Assembly (NCBI RefSeq): GCF_024721315.2
Contig: NZ_JANFAK020000081.1
Coordinates: 1 to 38,765, forward strand
Length of the DNA stretch: 38,765 nucleotides
From: Streptomyces sp. Isolate_45
Lineage (GTDB): Bacteria > Actinomycetota > Actinomycetes > Streptomycetales > Streptomycetaceae
Reading direction: 5' to 3'
Part shown: one piece after another, positions 22,221 through 30,077 of the stretch
How the letters are laid out: each line of letters starts with the position of its first letter
Numbering within the stretch: the first letter of the stretch is position 1
Position numbers and translations under genes: made by a program
The notes under the pieces: generated by a model
Database searches by the model: none
What the model was told of the DNA's origin: nothing
What the model saw: the letters and a program-made list of their open reading frames with translations, nothing else

Positions 22221-23600
22221 TCAGTGCCAGGTCTGGCTGGGGGAGTTGTCGCAGGGCCACTGGCTGGCGAGGGCGCCGTCGCCCTGGCCGCGGATGGTCA
22301 GGCATTTCCCGGAGTACGCGCCGACGATCTGCCATCCCCCGCTCGTGGCGGGCTGGAAGCGCCAGACCTGGCTGGAGGGCACGTTGTTGCAGCTCCACTG
22401 GTTGGCGGTAGCCCCGTCGTCGCCGACGTCACCCCGGATTTCCAGGCACTTGCGTGAGTCCATGCTCACGATGTTCGTCTGCCCGGTCGGATGGGTGATG
22501 AGCCACTTCTGGCTGGAGGAGTTGTTGCAGGTCCACTGGTTGGCGGTCGCCCCGTCCTCGCCTGCGCTGCGCCGGATCTCCAGGCACATGTTCGTGGCCG
22601 CGTTCACGAAGGTCCGGGGCCCGGCACCCAACGCCGGCAGAGGCGGGGCGGGCTGCGGGGCCTTGCTCTTCGTCGGCTTCGGTGTCGGCGAGGCCGAGGC
22701 CGACGGCTTCGTGCTCGGCTTGGCAGGCGTTGGTGAAGTGGCGTCCAGCGACGGCTCGGGCGTGGCTCCGGGCCCGGTTGCGGAGTTCGGGGACGCGGTG
22801 AGCGACGGTGCTTGGCCGGGCTCGATGCTTTGTTGGCCCAGGTTCTGTGGTGAGGACGCCTCTGCGGAGGGGTCCTTCGCTTGGTTGGACCGGTTGGCGA
22901 TGATCAGAGCCGCGACCAGGACGGCGAGCGCCGCCCACTGCGCCGGCGTCCGCCAGCGGCTGTAGCGGCCGGCTCGCCGGCCCGGTGTCGCGCCGGCGCT
23001 CCGGGGCGGCGGCACAATGAGCAACTCGTCTCCGGCGGGCGCGGGTCTCGCGTCCGCCGAGGTCAGCGGGTTGTCCGCGGATAACCCGGCAGCTCTACCG
23101 GGCAGCGGGATGTCCGCCGCCGGCTCCTGACCGGACCCTGTGCCGGCTTTCGCGCCCGGGGTGGCGGGGATGGCTTCCGCTACGGCCGCTTCGCTAGCCG
23201 TGCCTGGCTCCGAGGTCTGGTCCGGGCTCGCGCTCGGGCCGCCTGGAACAGGTACTGGCTTTGCCGTCGGCGTGGGGGCCGGGGCGGTACCCAGGGGCGG
23301 TGTGGCGGTCGCGGCGGCGGCCATCGCGGCCAGGCAGAGGCGGCGCGCTTCTTGGAGCTTCTGTTCTCGGGTGCGAGCGTCGCGCGCGAAACGGTCCTCG
23401 ACGATCCGGGTGAGTCGCGGTAGCGGGATGACCTTCTGGCCGGAGCGGTACTGGCTCCACACGCTCCGACTCAGGTTGTAGCGCTCAGCCAACTGGCTCA
23501 CCGTGTCCGCAGCCGTCAGGTCCCGCAGGAACACCGCGAGGGCGTTCGCCTCGGCCGTGCGCCCCTTCAGCTCGCCCTGCCCGCGCCCCGGTCGACTCAT
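22221..23600 (-). CDS. HTH, transmembrane and ricin-type lectin fusion
   Basis: A 459-residue protein. An N-terminal HTH-like domain (about 15-80) includes LRDLTAADTVSQLAERYNLS, then SVWSQYRSGQKVIPLPRLTR. A Pro/Ala-rich linker leads to one TM helix (about 215-235, WAALAVLVAALIIA). A Thr/Pro/Lys-rich extracellular spacer and a C-terminal ricin B-type beta-trefoil (about 330-459) follow, with three QxW-like repeats (SSQKW, SSQVW, PSQTW). The DNA-binding head would be cytoplasmic and the lectin outside, giving a one-piece surface-to-DNA connection. ATG 23600 follows GGGGGAG. A 10-bp-phased array lies immediately upstream, consistent with autoregulation. Divergent from a secreted NlpC/P60-like gene. 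Confidence 0.82.
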   Translation of the reverse strand: MSRPGRGQGELKGRTAEANALAVFLRDLTAADTVSQLAERYNLSRSVWSQYRSGQKVIPLPRLTRIVEDRFARDARTREQKLQEARRLCLAAMAAAATATPPLGTAPAPTPTAKPVPVPGGPSASPDQTSEPGTASEAAVAEAIPATPGAKAGTGSGQEPAADIPLPGRAAGLSADNPLTSADARPAPAGDELLIVPPPRSAGATPGRRAGRYSRWRTPAQWAALAVLVAALIIANRSNQAKDPSAEASSPQNLGQQSIEPGQAPSLTASPNSATGPGATPEPSLDATSPTPAKPSTKPSASASPTPKPTKSKAPQPAPPLPALGAGPRTFVNAATNMCLEIRRSAGEDGATANQWTCNNSSSQKWLITHPTGQTNIVSMDSRKCLEIRGDVGDDGATANQWSCNNVPSSQVWRFQPATSGGWQIVGAYSGKCLTIRGQGDGALASQWPCDNSPSQTWH

Positions 23601-23611
23601 TGCTCCCCCTC

Positions 23612-23661
23612 AACGGTCCGGAACGTTCGCGCGCGTTCGTACACGTTCGCGGATATCCGGA
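23612..23661. repeat. CGTTCG direct-repeat array, 10-bp phase
   Basis: Units start at 23612, 23622, 23632, 23642 and 23652: AACGGTCCGG, AACGTTCGCG, CGCGTTCGTA, CACGTTCGCG and GATATCCGGA. CGTTCG is perfect in the middle three. The array ends 12 bases before the start codon of the HTH/ricin gene. GACCTGCGCGGACGC at 23677-23691 resembles the repeats at 8444-8478. Confidence 0.8.
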
Positions 23662-23789
23662 GTCCCCACCCCTGCTGACCTGCGCGGACGCAAGTACGCA
23701 CAGCCGGACTATCAGATCAGGTTCCAGCGTGGTGTTCCACCGCTTCTGCCAACACGGGCAGCGCAGTCCACCACAGCGAAGGAACACCC

Positions 23790-24803
23790 GTGAGAGAGCT
23801 GTTGATACGCCGGCCCAAGGTCGTCGCGGCCTTGGCAGGCCTGGCGATAGCCGTCGGTCTGACCGTCATTCCCGCCCAGGCGGACAGCAGCACGGTGCGC
23901 GAGCGGCCCACGTCGACCGGAACCATCGGCCACGGGGCGGCCCCCGGCGGGCACGTCACCCGTGAGCAGATCATCGCCCGCGCCAAGCACTGGGTCGACG
24001 AGCGTGTTCCCTACAGCCGAGAGCACTTCTGGAAGGACGACGCGACCGGCGGCCGCTACCGGCAGGACTGCTCCGGGTTCGTCTCCATGGCCTGGCAGCT
24101 CAAGGACAGCATGGTCACCCAGACCCTTCCGTCCGTCGCCGACCGGATCAGCTTCGACCAGCTCGAACCGGGTGACGCCCTCGACTACCCCGATGCGCAC
24201 GCTCTGCTGTTCGGCGGCTGGACCAACAAGGCCAAGGGGGACTTCTTCTACTACAGCCAGAGCAACACGCGCATCCCCGCGCACAAGACCAACGCCAACA
24301 TCCACGACAGCCGCATCGCCGACCACCCCCGCGGCGCCTACGTCGCCCTGCGCTACAAGAAGCTCGCCACCACCCAGGAACCCGCACCGGCCCCGGCTAC
24401 CGCGTCCGCGCAACCGCCCGCCGTGCCCTCGCCGCCGGCACCGGACACGAAGCCCGCAGCTCCTTCGCCCATCACACCGTCGAAGCCGAAGCCGAAGCCG
24501 AAGCCGAGCACCGCGCCGTCGGTGAGCCCGAAGCCGACCGAAACCGTGGTGCCGAAGCCGAAGCCGAGCATCACCGCAGCGGTCCCGAGCACGGCCCCCG
24601 CCCTCGACGCTCCGGCTCCTGATCCCAGTGCTTTCCCGCCGGCCGTCCCCGTGCCGGCCATGCTCACGGCGGCTGCTGAGGCGCCCGTCGACAGGCGGCC
24701 GAACGCTGACGCTGCCGCCCCCGGTGCCACCTGCACGCCTGTCCGCCGGACCTCTTTCCGGCTCTGGACGCTCCTTCCCTTCCCCTTCTTCATCACCTTC
24801 TGA
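23790..24803 (+). CDS. Secreted NlpC/P60-like hydrolase with Pro-rich tail
   Basis: A 337-residue protein with a Sec signal peptide (about 1-31; RRPKVVAALAGLAIAVGL, cleavage after AQA). The globular domain (about 55-190) has RQDCSGFVSMAW with candidate nucleophile Cys94 and DAHALLF with His137, the arrangement of NlpC/P60-type cysteine peptidases that cut peptidoglycan. A long Pro/Lys/Ala spacer (about 195-300) and an unusual hydrophobic end (RLWTLLPFPFFITF) follow; that end could hold it at the membrane. GTG 23790 follows GAAGGA. It is next to a phospholipase A2 gene on the same strand. A role in wall remodelling or in antagonism are both possible. Confidence 0.78.
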   Translation: MRELLIRRPKVVAALAGLAIAVGLTVIPAQADSSTVRERPTSTGTIGHGAAPGGHVTREQIIARAKHWVDERVPYSREHFWKDDATGGRYRQDCSGFVSMAWQLKDSMVTQTLPSVADRISFDQLEPGDALDYPDAHALLFGGWTNKAKGDFFYYSQSNTRIPAHKTNANIHDSRIADHPRGAYVALRYKKLATTQEPAPAPATASAQPPAVPSPPAPDTKPAAPSPITPSKPKPKPKPSTAPSVSPKPTETVVPKPKPSITAAVPSTAPALDAPAPDPSAFPPAVPVPAMLTAAAEAPVDRRPNADAAAPGATCTPVRRTSFRLWTLLPFPFFITF

Positions 24804-24868
24804 CCGGCTCCGGCTGCTGTGCAGCCCCGCCGTGTCACTGCGCCTCAACCTCCAGGGAGGTAACCCCG

Positions 24869-26299
24869 ATGAATCCCGCCATGCCCACAGACGATCAGCC
24901 GGGCGCCCAACGATCCGCTCACACACACTGGTGGCAGCGCATCCACGGAGCCATCCGCATGCTCTGCTTCGTCCTCGTCGGTGTCATCGCCGTCGGCGTC
25001 GCCGCGAACGCGGACCCGGGACAGTCGGAACCGGAGCCCGTGGCCATGGGTCAGATCGTCGCGGCCGGGAAGTCCGTCTTCGCGCTCGCCGCCGATCACC
25101 AGGCCGTCTACGAATGGTCCGAGCACCAGGACAACTGGCGGAAGATCAAGGGTCCGACCGAGAACCTCTACGCGGGCGGCGGCAAGTTCTACGCCACCGA
25201 CCTGGGCACCGGCGACATCGCGCAGTACGACGACGCCCCCTACCAGTGGACCCGCATCGGAAGCGCCGGCGCCACCTTCGCCGCCACCTCCAAGCACCTG
25301 TACGGCCTCACCCCCGACCGCAACAAGATCATGGAGTACACGGGCACCCCCCACGTGTGGAAGCAGGTCGGCGACCGGGCCGAGAACCTCTACACCGGGC
25401 CCAACAAGAAGCTGTACGTCACCAACCCCGACGACAAGAACATCCACAGGTACGACGACGGGGAGTGGGACTTCGTCGGCCACGCGGGCGCCGCGTTCGC
25501 CGTCACCGACAAGAACCTCTTCGGCCTGACCCCCGACCGCGGCACCGTCGTCCAGTACGACTCCGGAAAGGACAAGTGGAACCCCATCTGGGGTGCCGCC
25601 GAGACCATCTTCGCCAGCAACAACCTCTACGCCACCCAGCACGGCACGGGCGACCTCCACCAGTACACGGGGCGAGGCCCCAACCAGTGGAAGCGCATCG
25701 GCGGCCCCGGCGCCGCCTTCGCCGCCAGCGAATACCGCCTCTACCGCCTCGCCACCGACAAGCGCTCCGTCCACAGGTACGACGGCGACGGCACCAACGA
25801 CAAGTGGAAGGCCCTCGGAGCACCTGCCGCCGGCCCCGCACCGACCGCAGAGCAGAAGGCCGCCCTCTTCGCGAGCATGAACCGGCTCGGCGACGAAAGC
25901 CGAGATGTCTGGACGGCCTCCTACAACGGGCACCTGCGCGGCGTACCCGACCCCTACGGGTACCGGTGGTCCACGAACTACTGCAACTTCTCCCCCGACA
26001 TCCCCTTCGAGGAGTACGACTTCCGAGTCCCCTGCGCCCGCCACGACTTCCTGTCCCGCAACTACCGCGACATGTACGGCGAGAAGGCATTCACGACGAA
26101 CAGCGACGGCCAGGCACAAATCGACAAGATCCTGCGAGATGACCTGCTGCAGACCTGCAAGAACCGCTACATCGGCTCGGAACAGCTCTGCATCGGGACC
26201 TCCCACCTCTACTACAAGGGGGTAACAGGAGCCTCAGCCATCAACGGCTTCAACCCCTGGGACCTGGTGAAGGGCCTCGGGATGCGCCCGATCGGCTAA
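24869..26299 (+). CDS. Secreted beta-propeller plus prokaryotic phospholipase A2
   Basis: A 476-residue protein with an N-terminal signal or anchor helix (about 29-48, MLCFVLVGVIAVGVAA). Residues about 55-320 hold five to six repeated blades of the type NLYAGGGKFYATDLGTGDIA, each with a Tyr/Trp pattern like tectonin propellers. The C-terminus (about 330-476) is a prokaryotic phospholipase A2 domain: NYCNFSPDIPF, then CARHDFLSRNYR with catalytic His392-Asp393 and several Cys for disulfides. It should hydrolyse the sn-2 ester of phospholipids outside the cell; the propeller may target or restrain it. ATG 24869 follows GGGAGG. A strong terminator follows. I know no described protein with this pairing. 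Confidence 0.82.
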   Translation: MNPAMPTDDQPGAQRSAHTHWWQRIHGAIRMLCFVLVGVIAVGVAANADPGQSEPEPVAMGQIVAAGKSVFALAADHQAVYEWSEHQDNWRKIKGPTENLYAGGGKFYATDLGTGDIAQYDDAPYQWTRIGSAGATFAATSKHLYGLTPDRNKIMEYTGTPHVWKQVGDRAENLYTGPNKKLYVTNPDDKNIHRYDDGEWDFVGHAGAAFAVTDKNLFGLTPDRGTVVQYDSGKDKWNPIWGAAETIFASNNLYATQHGTGDLHQYTGRGPNQWKRIGGPGAAFAASEYRLYRLATDKRSVHRYDGDGTNDKWKALGAPAAGPAPTAEQKAALFASMNRLGDESRDVWTASYNGHLRGVPDPYGYRWSTNYCNFSPDIPFEEYDFRVPCARHDFLSRNYRDMYGEKAFTTNSDGQAQIDKILRDDLLQTCKNRYIGSEQLCIGTSHLYYKGVTGASAINGFNPWDLVKGLGMRPIG

Positions 26300-26334
26300 C
26301 CCAGGGCCGAAGCCCCGCTACGGCCCACCCAACC

Positions 26335-26374
26335 CCGGGGCCGGACCCGCCAACCGAGGCAGGTCCGGCCCCGG
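26335..26374 (+). terminator. Terminator after the phospholipase gene
   Basis: CCGGGGCCGGACC (26335-26347) pairs perfectly with GGTCCGGCCCCGG (26362-26374), 14-base loop, then TTTG. Confidence 0.85.
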
Positions 26375-26467
26375 TTTGCCGGCGCAGCCCCGACGGCGGC
26401 GGGCTGACCCGGCCGCCAGGCCCCGGCGCTCCGCGAGGAGTACCGGGGCCTGCGGCCGCTTCCCGGG

Positions 26468-26506
26468 CCCTGGGGTGGAGCCGGGTTGCCCGGTTCCACC
26501 CCAGGG
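26468..26506 (-). terminator. 18-bp-stem terminator for the 40-residue gene
   Basis: CCCTGGGGTGGAGCCGGG (26468-26485) pairs with CCCGGTTCCACCCCAGGG (26489-26506) with one mismatch and a 3-base loop, 8 bases after the minus-strand stop. It probably works in both directions. Confidence 0.82.
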
Positions 26507-26513
26507 GGTGGGG

Positions 26514-26636
26514 TTACCCGAGGAAGTGGTTGAGGAGCCAGGCGATCAGTGCTTTGACGGCTCCGCCGATCGCGGCGGCGATCAGGATGACGCGCTTACC
26601 GGGCCGGTTGCTCTCGCCGGTCCTAGGGTTGGTCAT
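26514..26636 (-). CDS. 40-residue membrane peptide
   Basis: ATG 26636 has a near-perfect AAGGAGG binding site at 5-base spacing. The product begins MTNPRTGESNRPGKRVILIA and continues with one hydrophobic helix (about 16-38) ending WLLNHFLG. Followed by a strong terminator, so it is an independent small gene. It is divergent from the HTH/DUF3710 gene (start codons 193 bases apart), the same arrangement as 4910 beside 3350 and 29643 beside 30078. Function unknown; membrane-active peptide or small subunit. Confidence 0.72.
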   Translation of the reverse strand: MTNPRTGESNRPGKRVILIAAAIGGAVKALIAWLLNHFLG

Positions 26637-26828
26637 CAGGGCCTCCTTGGGAGGTCTCAGGGGCCCGCCGCCTGGTTGCGACGCCTTGGCGGGCCCTGCT
26701 CACCAACTCGCTTGCTGCGGTGGTGATATAGAAGGTCCCCGACGGGGCATCGGCAGGCCACCGGCCTTGGGGTTGTCCGGTAGCGGGCGGCCTTCTCCCG
26801 TAATTCGGGAACCGATCGGGGGGTGCTT

Positions 26829-29483
26829 ATGGGAAATAGGAGACAAGCCGGGCGGGCTTGGGGCGGTCCCAAGGGGCCGGAGGTGGAGATCAACAAGGTC
26901 GCGTCGCTTTTGCACGGCTATATGAGTGAAGCCGGCAAGACGATCAGTTCCGTCCACGCCGCTCTCACCGTGGACATGCTGCCCGCGGGCGTCGAGGTGC
27001 CCTCGCAGCGCAAGATGTACGCGCTGATGGAAGGCAACGGGCTGAGCCAGGCGATCGCCCATGCCGTGATCGACATCTGTTCCGGCCTCGACGGCGATGC
27101 GGCCGTCGACGACGCGCGCCGTGCGGAGGTCGACGCTCTCTTCGAACGGGCTCGCGTGAACCCGACCCCGGTCCGGGCGGACTCCTCCACCCACAGGGAT
27201 TTGGCCGACGCCCAGCAGGCCCTGATCCGAACCCAGCAGACCCTCATCCAGGCCCAGCAGGACCTGGAGAGCGCCAACGATGCCCTGCGGGCGAGTACCG
27301 CGGCGACACTCCAGGCCCAGCTCATCGTGGTCGGCCTGGAGAAGATCCGCGACGAGCAGGACATCGTCATCGAACGGCTCACCGGGGAGCGCGACGAACT
27401 CCGTGCGCGGCTCGACAGCCTCCCCACGCACCGCCCGCAGCTCGAACTCCTCGAACAGCGGATGCTTCGGATGCGGGACAGCGAGGAGAAGATCCGCTCG
27501 ACGCTGCGGCAGGCCGAACACGACCGCGACCAAGCCCATGCCGTGGCCCGCGAGGCCCGCCGGGTGAGCGAGGAACTACGCCGGGAAGTCCTCGCGTTAC
27601 GAGCCTCGGCTCCCGACACGGACCCGGCCGCACCCGGTACGGCGATCGCCCTCCCGGACCCGGCCATCGGCGGCTTCGACGCCGGCATCGCCTTCGCCGA
27701 AGCCGCTCTCCACCAAGCCGAAAGACTTCTCGCGAGGGGCCGCGAGGCCGTCGAGGAAGCCGGCCGCACCATCGGATACGTGCCCGATTCCGAACTGGAC
27801 ATCATTGACGGCGAAGTCCTCAGCGAGGTCATCCATCCTGCCGACGCCAGCGAGCACGGGTTTTCCGGGACAACCCCGGAAAACCCCTCGACCAGCGACA
27901 ACGAGAGCCGGCAGAGCCGCCAGGCCCGGCACGCGGAGGAGGATCGGCGGGAACTGCGGATGCGGCGGGCCCGCGAGACGTGGGGGACGGACCGAGCCCG
28001 GATCCAGGAATCCGCAGAGGATCCGCCGGACGCCCATGATCTCCACGAGCAGGATCCGGACAGCACCCAACCCGGTGACGACGAGAGTCGACGCAATGGG
28101 CAGTCCGACGCCTGGTACGCGGAGCGGGAGCGCCTCGTCGAGTTTCAGGTAGAGATGGAAGAGCGGTGGAGGAGGCAGCGCCGCGAGATCGGGGTGACAG
28201 ACCGATCCCGAACGCGGGAGTCCGTGCAGGAGCCGCCGGCGGCTGCTGATCTCCACGAGGAGGTTCAGGGGAAGCCGGTTGGCGACGCCGGCCCGTCGGA
28301 GGCCGGCACCCCACCCGCCGAGGGCCTGGTCGACACCCCGGTGGCCGCGGATATCCCTTCAGGCGAGCTCTCGCCACGGCTGTCCGAGGATGTGGCGGAT
28401 CCGCCGACCCCAAGGGCCTTGCCGGGCTTCACTCCGCGGCCCGAGGGCCCCTGGGATGTCTCGGAAGTTGCGGACCCGGCACAAGGACGAGTCTGTCTGG
28501 GCCCCCTGTACGTGCGGAAGGTCGAGGGATTGACCGTGCGCTTCGGAATGTCGGAGGGCAAGCCCGTCGGGCTCATCGGCGAGCTGGAAGGCCACCGCTT
28601 CGAGATCCGACTTTTCCCCGGATCGCGGGAGAACGGCTCATGGAACAAACACAGCTCAGAGGCAGTCAAGGAACTGCAGAAGTATGGGGACCCTCTCCTG
28701 CTACGGGTGGAACCCACTCTTTCGATGTATCACTGGGGTCCCGGATTCGTGACACGAAAGGGCCTTGGCAAGGGTGCGGGCCAAGTGATCCTCATCGGTT
28801 GCGATGGTCCGGGATGGGTCCTTCGACTGACCTGGTTCCGGCCCCATCCATCGGTCGATTCACCGGATGCACTCCAAAGGTTCTCCCGTCTGCTGAGCAC
28901 TCTGATGCAAGGCCTGGTCATCGACCCGGCGGGCAGCGAGACGCCGGAATCCTTTGTCCTCAGATACCCGGAGATGCCCCAATCGGAAGCAGCCCCCCAA
29001 CCTACGACTCAAAGGGGATTGGACCCACAACCCCAGACGATTCAAAGGCGCGAGCCTGAGCATCGAAGGAACCCGAGCCTCCGACTCCCGACGATCCGAA
29101 GGCGCCACCCTGCACGACACGTCCCTACAACCGATTTGCCTACACCCGTGACATCCCCCTCCTCGGAGAGACAAGCCACCATCGTGGGCACCGACACCAC
29201 CAGCCCAGCCCACGATGCGTCTCCGCAAGACGCATCCTCGAAGGGGCAGCAGTCGACGTCGGTTCGGAAAAAACCGACCATGAGGTTGTTCCTCATCCGA
29301 GGACTCATAGTCGCCATCGGACTGTTGAACGTCTGGGCCATGTTCGCTGCGATCATCCAACGCGACATAGCCAAGTCGACCTACTACCTGATCGCTGTGT
29401 CGAGCTTGGTGGCCCTGGGCTTTTTGGGCGTCCTGCTGCGTAGTCCGGCAACCAGGAGCGAGAGGAAGCGTTCGGGTCCGTGA
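26829..29483 (+). CDS. HTH, coiled-coil, DUF3710 and membrane fusion protein
   Basis: An 884-residue protein. The N-terminus (about 18-95) is an HTH-like domain (VASLLHGYMSEAGKTISSVH, then PSQRKMYALMEG). A coiled coil follows (about 110-260, DAQQALIRTQQTLIQAQQDL). A charged region contains two related repeats ending RARIQESAEDPPDAHDLHE and RSRTRESVQEPPAAADLHE. A DUF3710-like domain (about 538-715) has GPWDVSEVADPAQGRVCLGP, SWNKHSSEAV and IGCDGPGWVLRLTWF. An Arg/Pro-rich linker and two C-terminal TM helices (about 817-865) end the chain. ATG 26829 follows GGGGGG; GTG 26823 is less likely. DUF3710 is usually a short stand-alone protein, so its fusion here is unusual. Function unknown. Confidence 0.78.
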   Translation: MGNRRQAGRAWGGPKGPEVEINKVASLLHGYMSEAGKTISSVHAALTVDMLPAGVEVPSQRKMYALMEGNGLSQAIAHAVIDICSGLDGDAAVDDARRAEVDALFERARVNPTPVRADSSTHRDLADAQQALIRTQQTLIQAQQDLESANDALRASTAATLQAQLIVVGLEKIRDEQDIVIERLTGERDELRARLDSLPTHRPQLELLEQRMLRMRDSEEKIRSTLRQAEHDRDQAHAVAREARRVSEELRREVLALRASAPDTDPAAPGTAIALPDPAIGGFDAGIAFAEAALHQAERLLARGREAVEEAGRTIGYVPDSELDIIDGEVLSEVIHPADASEHGFSGTTPENPSTSDNESRQSRQARHAEEDRRELRMRRARETWGTDRARIQESAEDPPDAHDLHEQDPDSTQPGDDESRRNGQSDAWYAERERLVEFQVEMEERWRRQRREIGVTDRSRTRESVQEPPAAADLHEEVQGKPVGDAGPSEAGTPPAEGLVDTPVAADIPSGELSPRLSEDVADPPTPRALPGFTPRPEGPWDVSEVADPAQGRVCLGPLYVRKVEGLTVRFGMSEGKPVGLIGELEGHRFEIRLFPGSRENGSWNKHSSEAVKELQKYGDPLLLRVEPTLSMYHWGPGFVTRKGLGKGAGQVILIGCDGPGWVLRLTWFRPHPSVDSPDALQRFSRLLSTLMQGLVIDPAGSETPESFVLRYPEMPQSEAAPQPTTQRGLDPQPQTIQRREPEHRRNPSLRLPTIRRRHPARHVPTTDLPTPVTSPSSERQATIVGTDTTSPAHDASPQDASSKGQQSTSVRKKPTMRLFLIRGLIVAIGLLNVWAMFAAIIQRDIAKSTYYLIAVSSLVALGFLGVLLRSPATRSERKRSGP

Positions 29484-29642
29484 GCCGGTGCCGAACTCGG
29501 GTGCCTTTGACGGCCCTTCCCCCCCCAGGGCCGGGTGGAGGGTTCCCGGTGGCGGGGCCTCCTTGTTCGGATGCCCCGCCATCGGGACCCGTGCCGCGGA
29601 CAGCCCGACGTGATCCCGGGATCGGCGTGTGCTGTTCGGGGG

Positions 29643-29861
29643 TCATTGGATGAGGGTTCGTAGGGCGGCGGTGCCGGCGCCGGCGGTGGTGAGTCCGGCG
29701 ATCACGGCGGTGGCGGGGTGGGTGCCGGTGAGGGCGGTGAGGCCGCCGACGATGAGCCCGAGCACGAGTGCGGTCAGGAGGACCACGGCCGTGCGCAGGG
29801 GGAGGAAGGCTCCGTTGTCGGCCGGGGGCGGGGTGGGCTGGTTGTTCTGGTGGGTTGTCAT
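29643..29861 (-). CDS. 72-residue 2TM membrane protein
   Basis: ATG 29861 follows AAGG. A hydrophilic Pro-rich N-terminus (MTTHQNNQPTPPPADNGAFL), a TM helix (about 23-44, AVVLLTALVLGLIVGGLTAL), a loop with HPA, and a second TM (about 50-70) with VIAGLTTAGAGTAALRTL. This second-helix pattern resembles the proteins at 842 and 2305. It is divergent from the HTH/WD40 gene and converges on the HTH/DUF3710 gene. Function unknown. Confidence 0.72.
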   Translation of the reverse strand: MTTHQNNQPTPPPADNGAFLPLRTAVVLLTALVLGLIVGGLTALTGTHPATAVIAGLTTAGAGTAALRTLIQ

Positions 29862-29958
29862 GCTTCGACCTTGGAGCCGTTGGAGGCGTTGGCCGGCACG
29901 GGGCGAACGCAGCGGATGACAGTCGATCGGAGAGTGTTCACCGCGGTACACCTGGCTT

Positions 29959-30028
29959 GTTCCGCGGAACAGGTCCGCTGCCGGTCCGGGCTGTTCCGGG
30001 GTGTTCACGGAAGTTTCCTACTGTTCCG
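29959..30028. repeat. TGTTCCG direct-repeat array, 10-bp phase
   Basis: TTCCG or GTCCG cores start at 29960, 29973, 29984, 29994, 30004 (TTCAC), 30014 (TTTCC) and 30024. The last five intervals are 11, 10, 10, 10 and 10. The first unit is also the palindrome TGTTCCGCGGAACA (29958-29971). The array ends 50 bases before the HTH/WD40 start codon, at the promoter, and lies between this gene and the divergent 2TM gene. Confidence 0.78.
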
Positions 30029-30077
30029 TCGGCAGGCCTTTACCCTGCTGGACAGGCAGCGGTAGGGGGACACCGGC

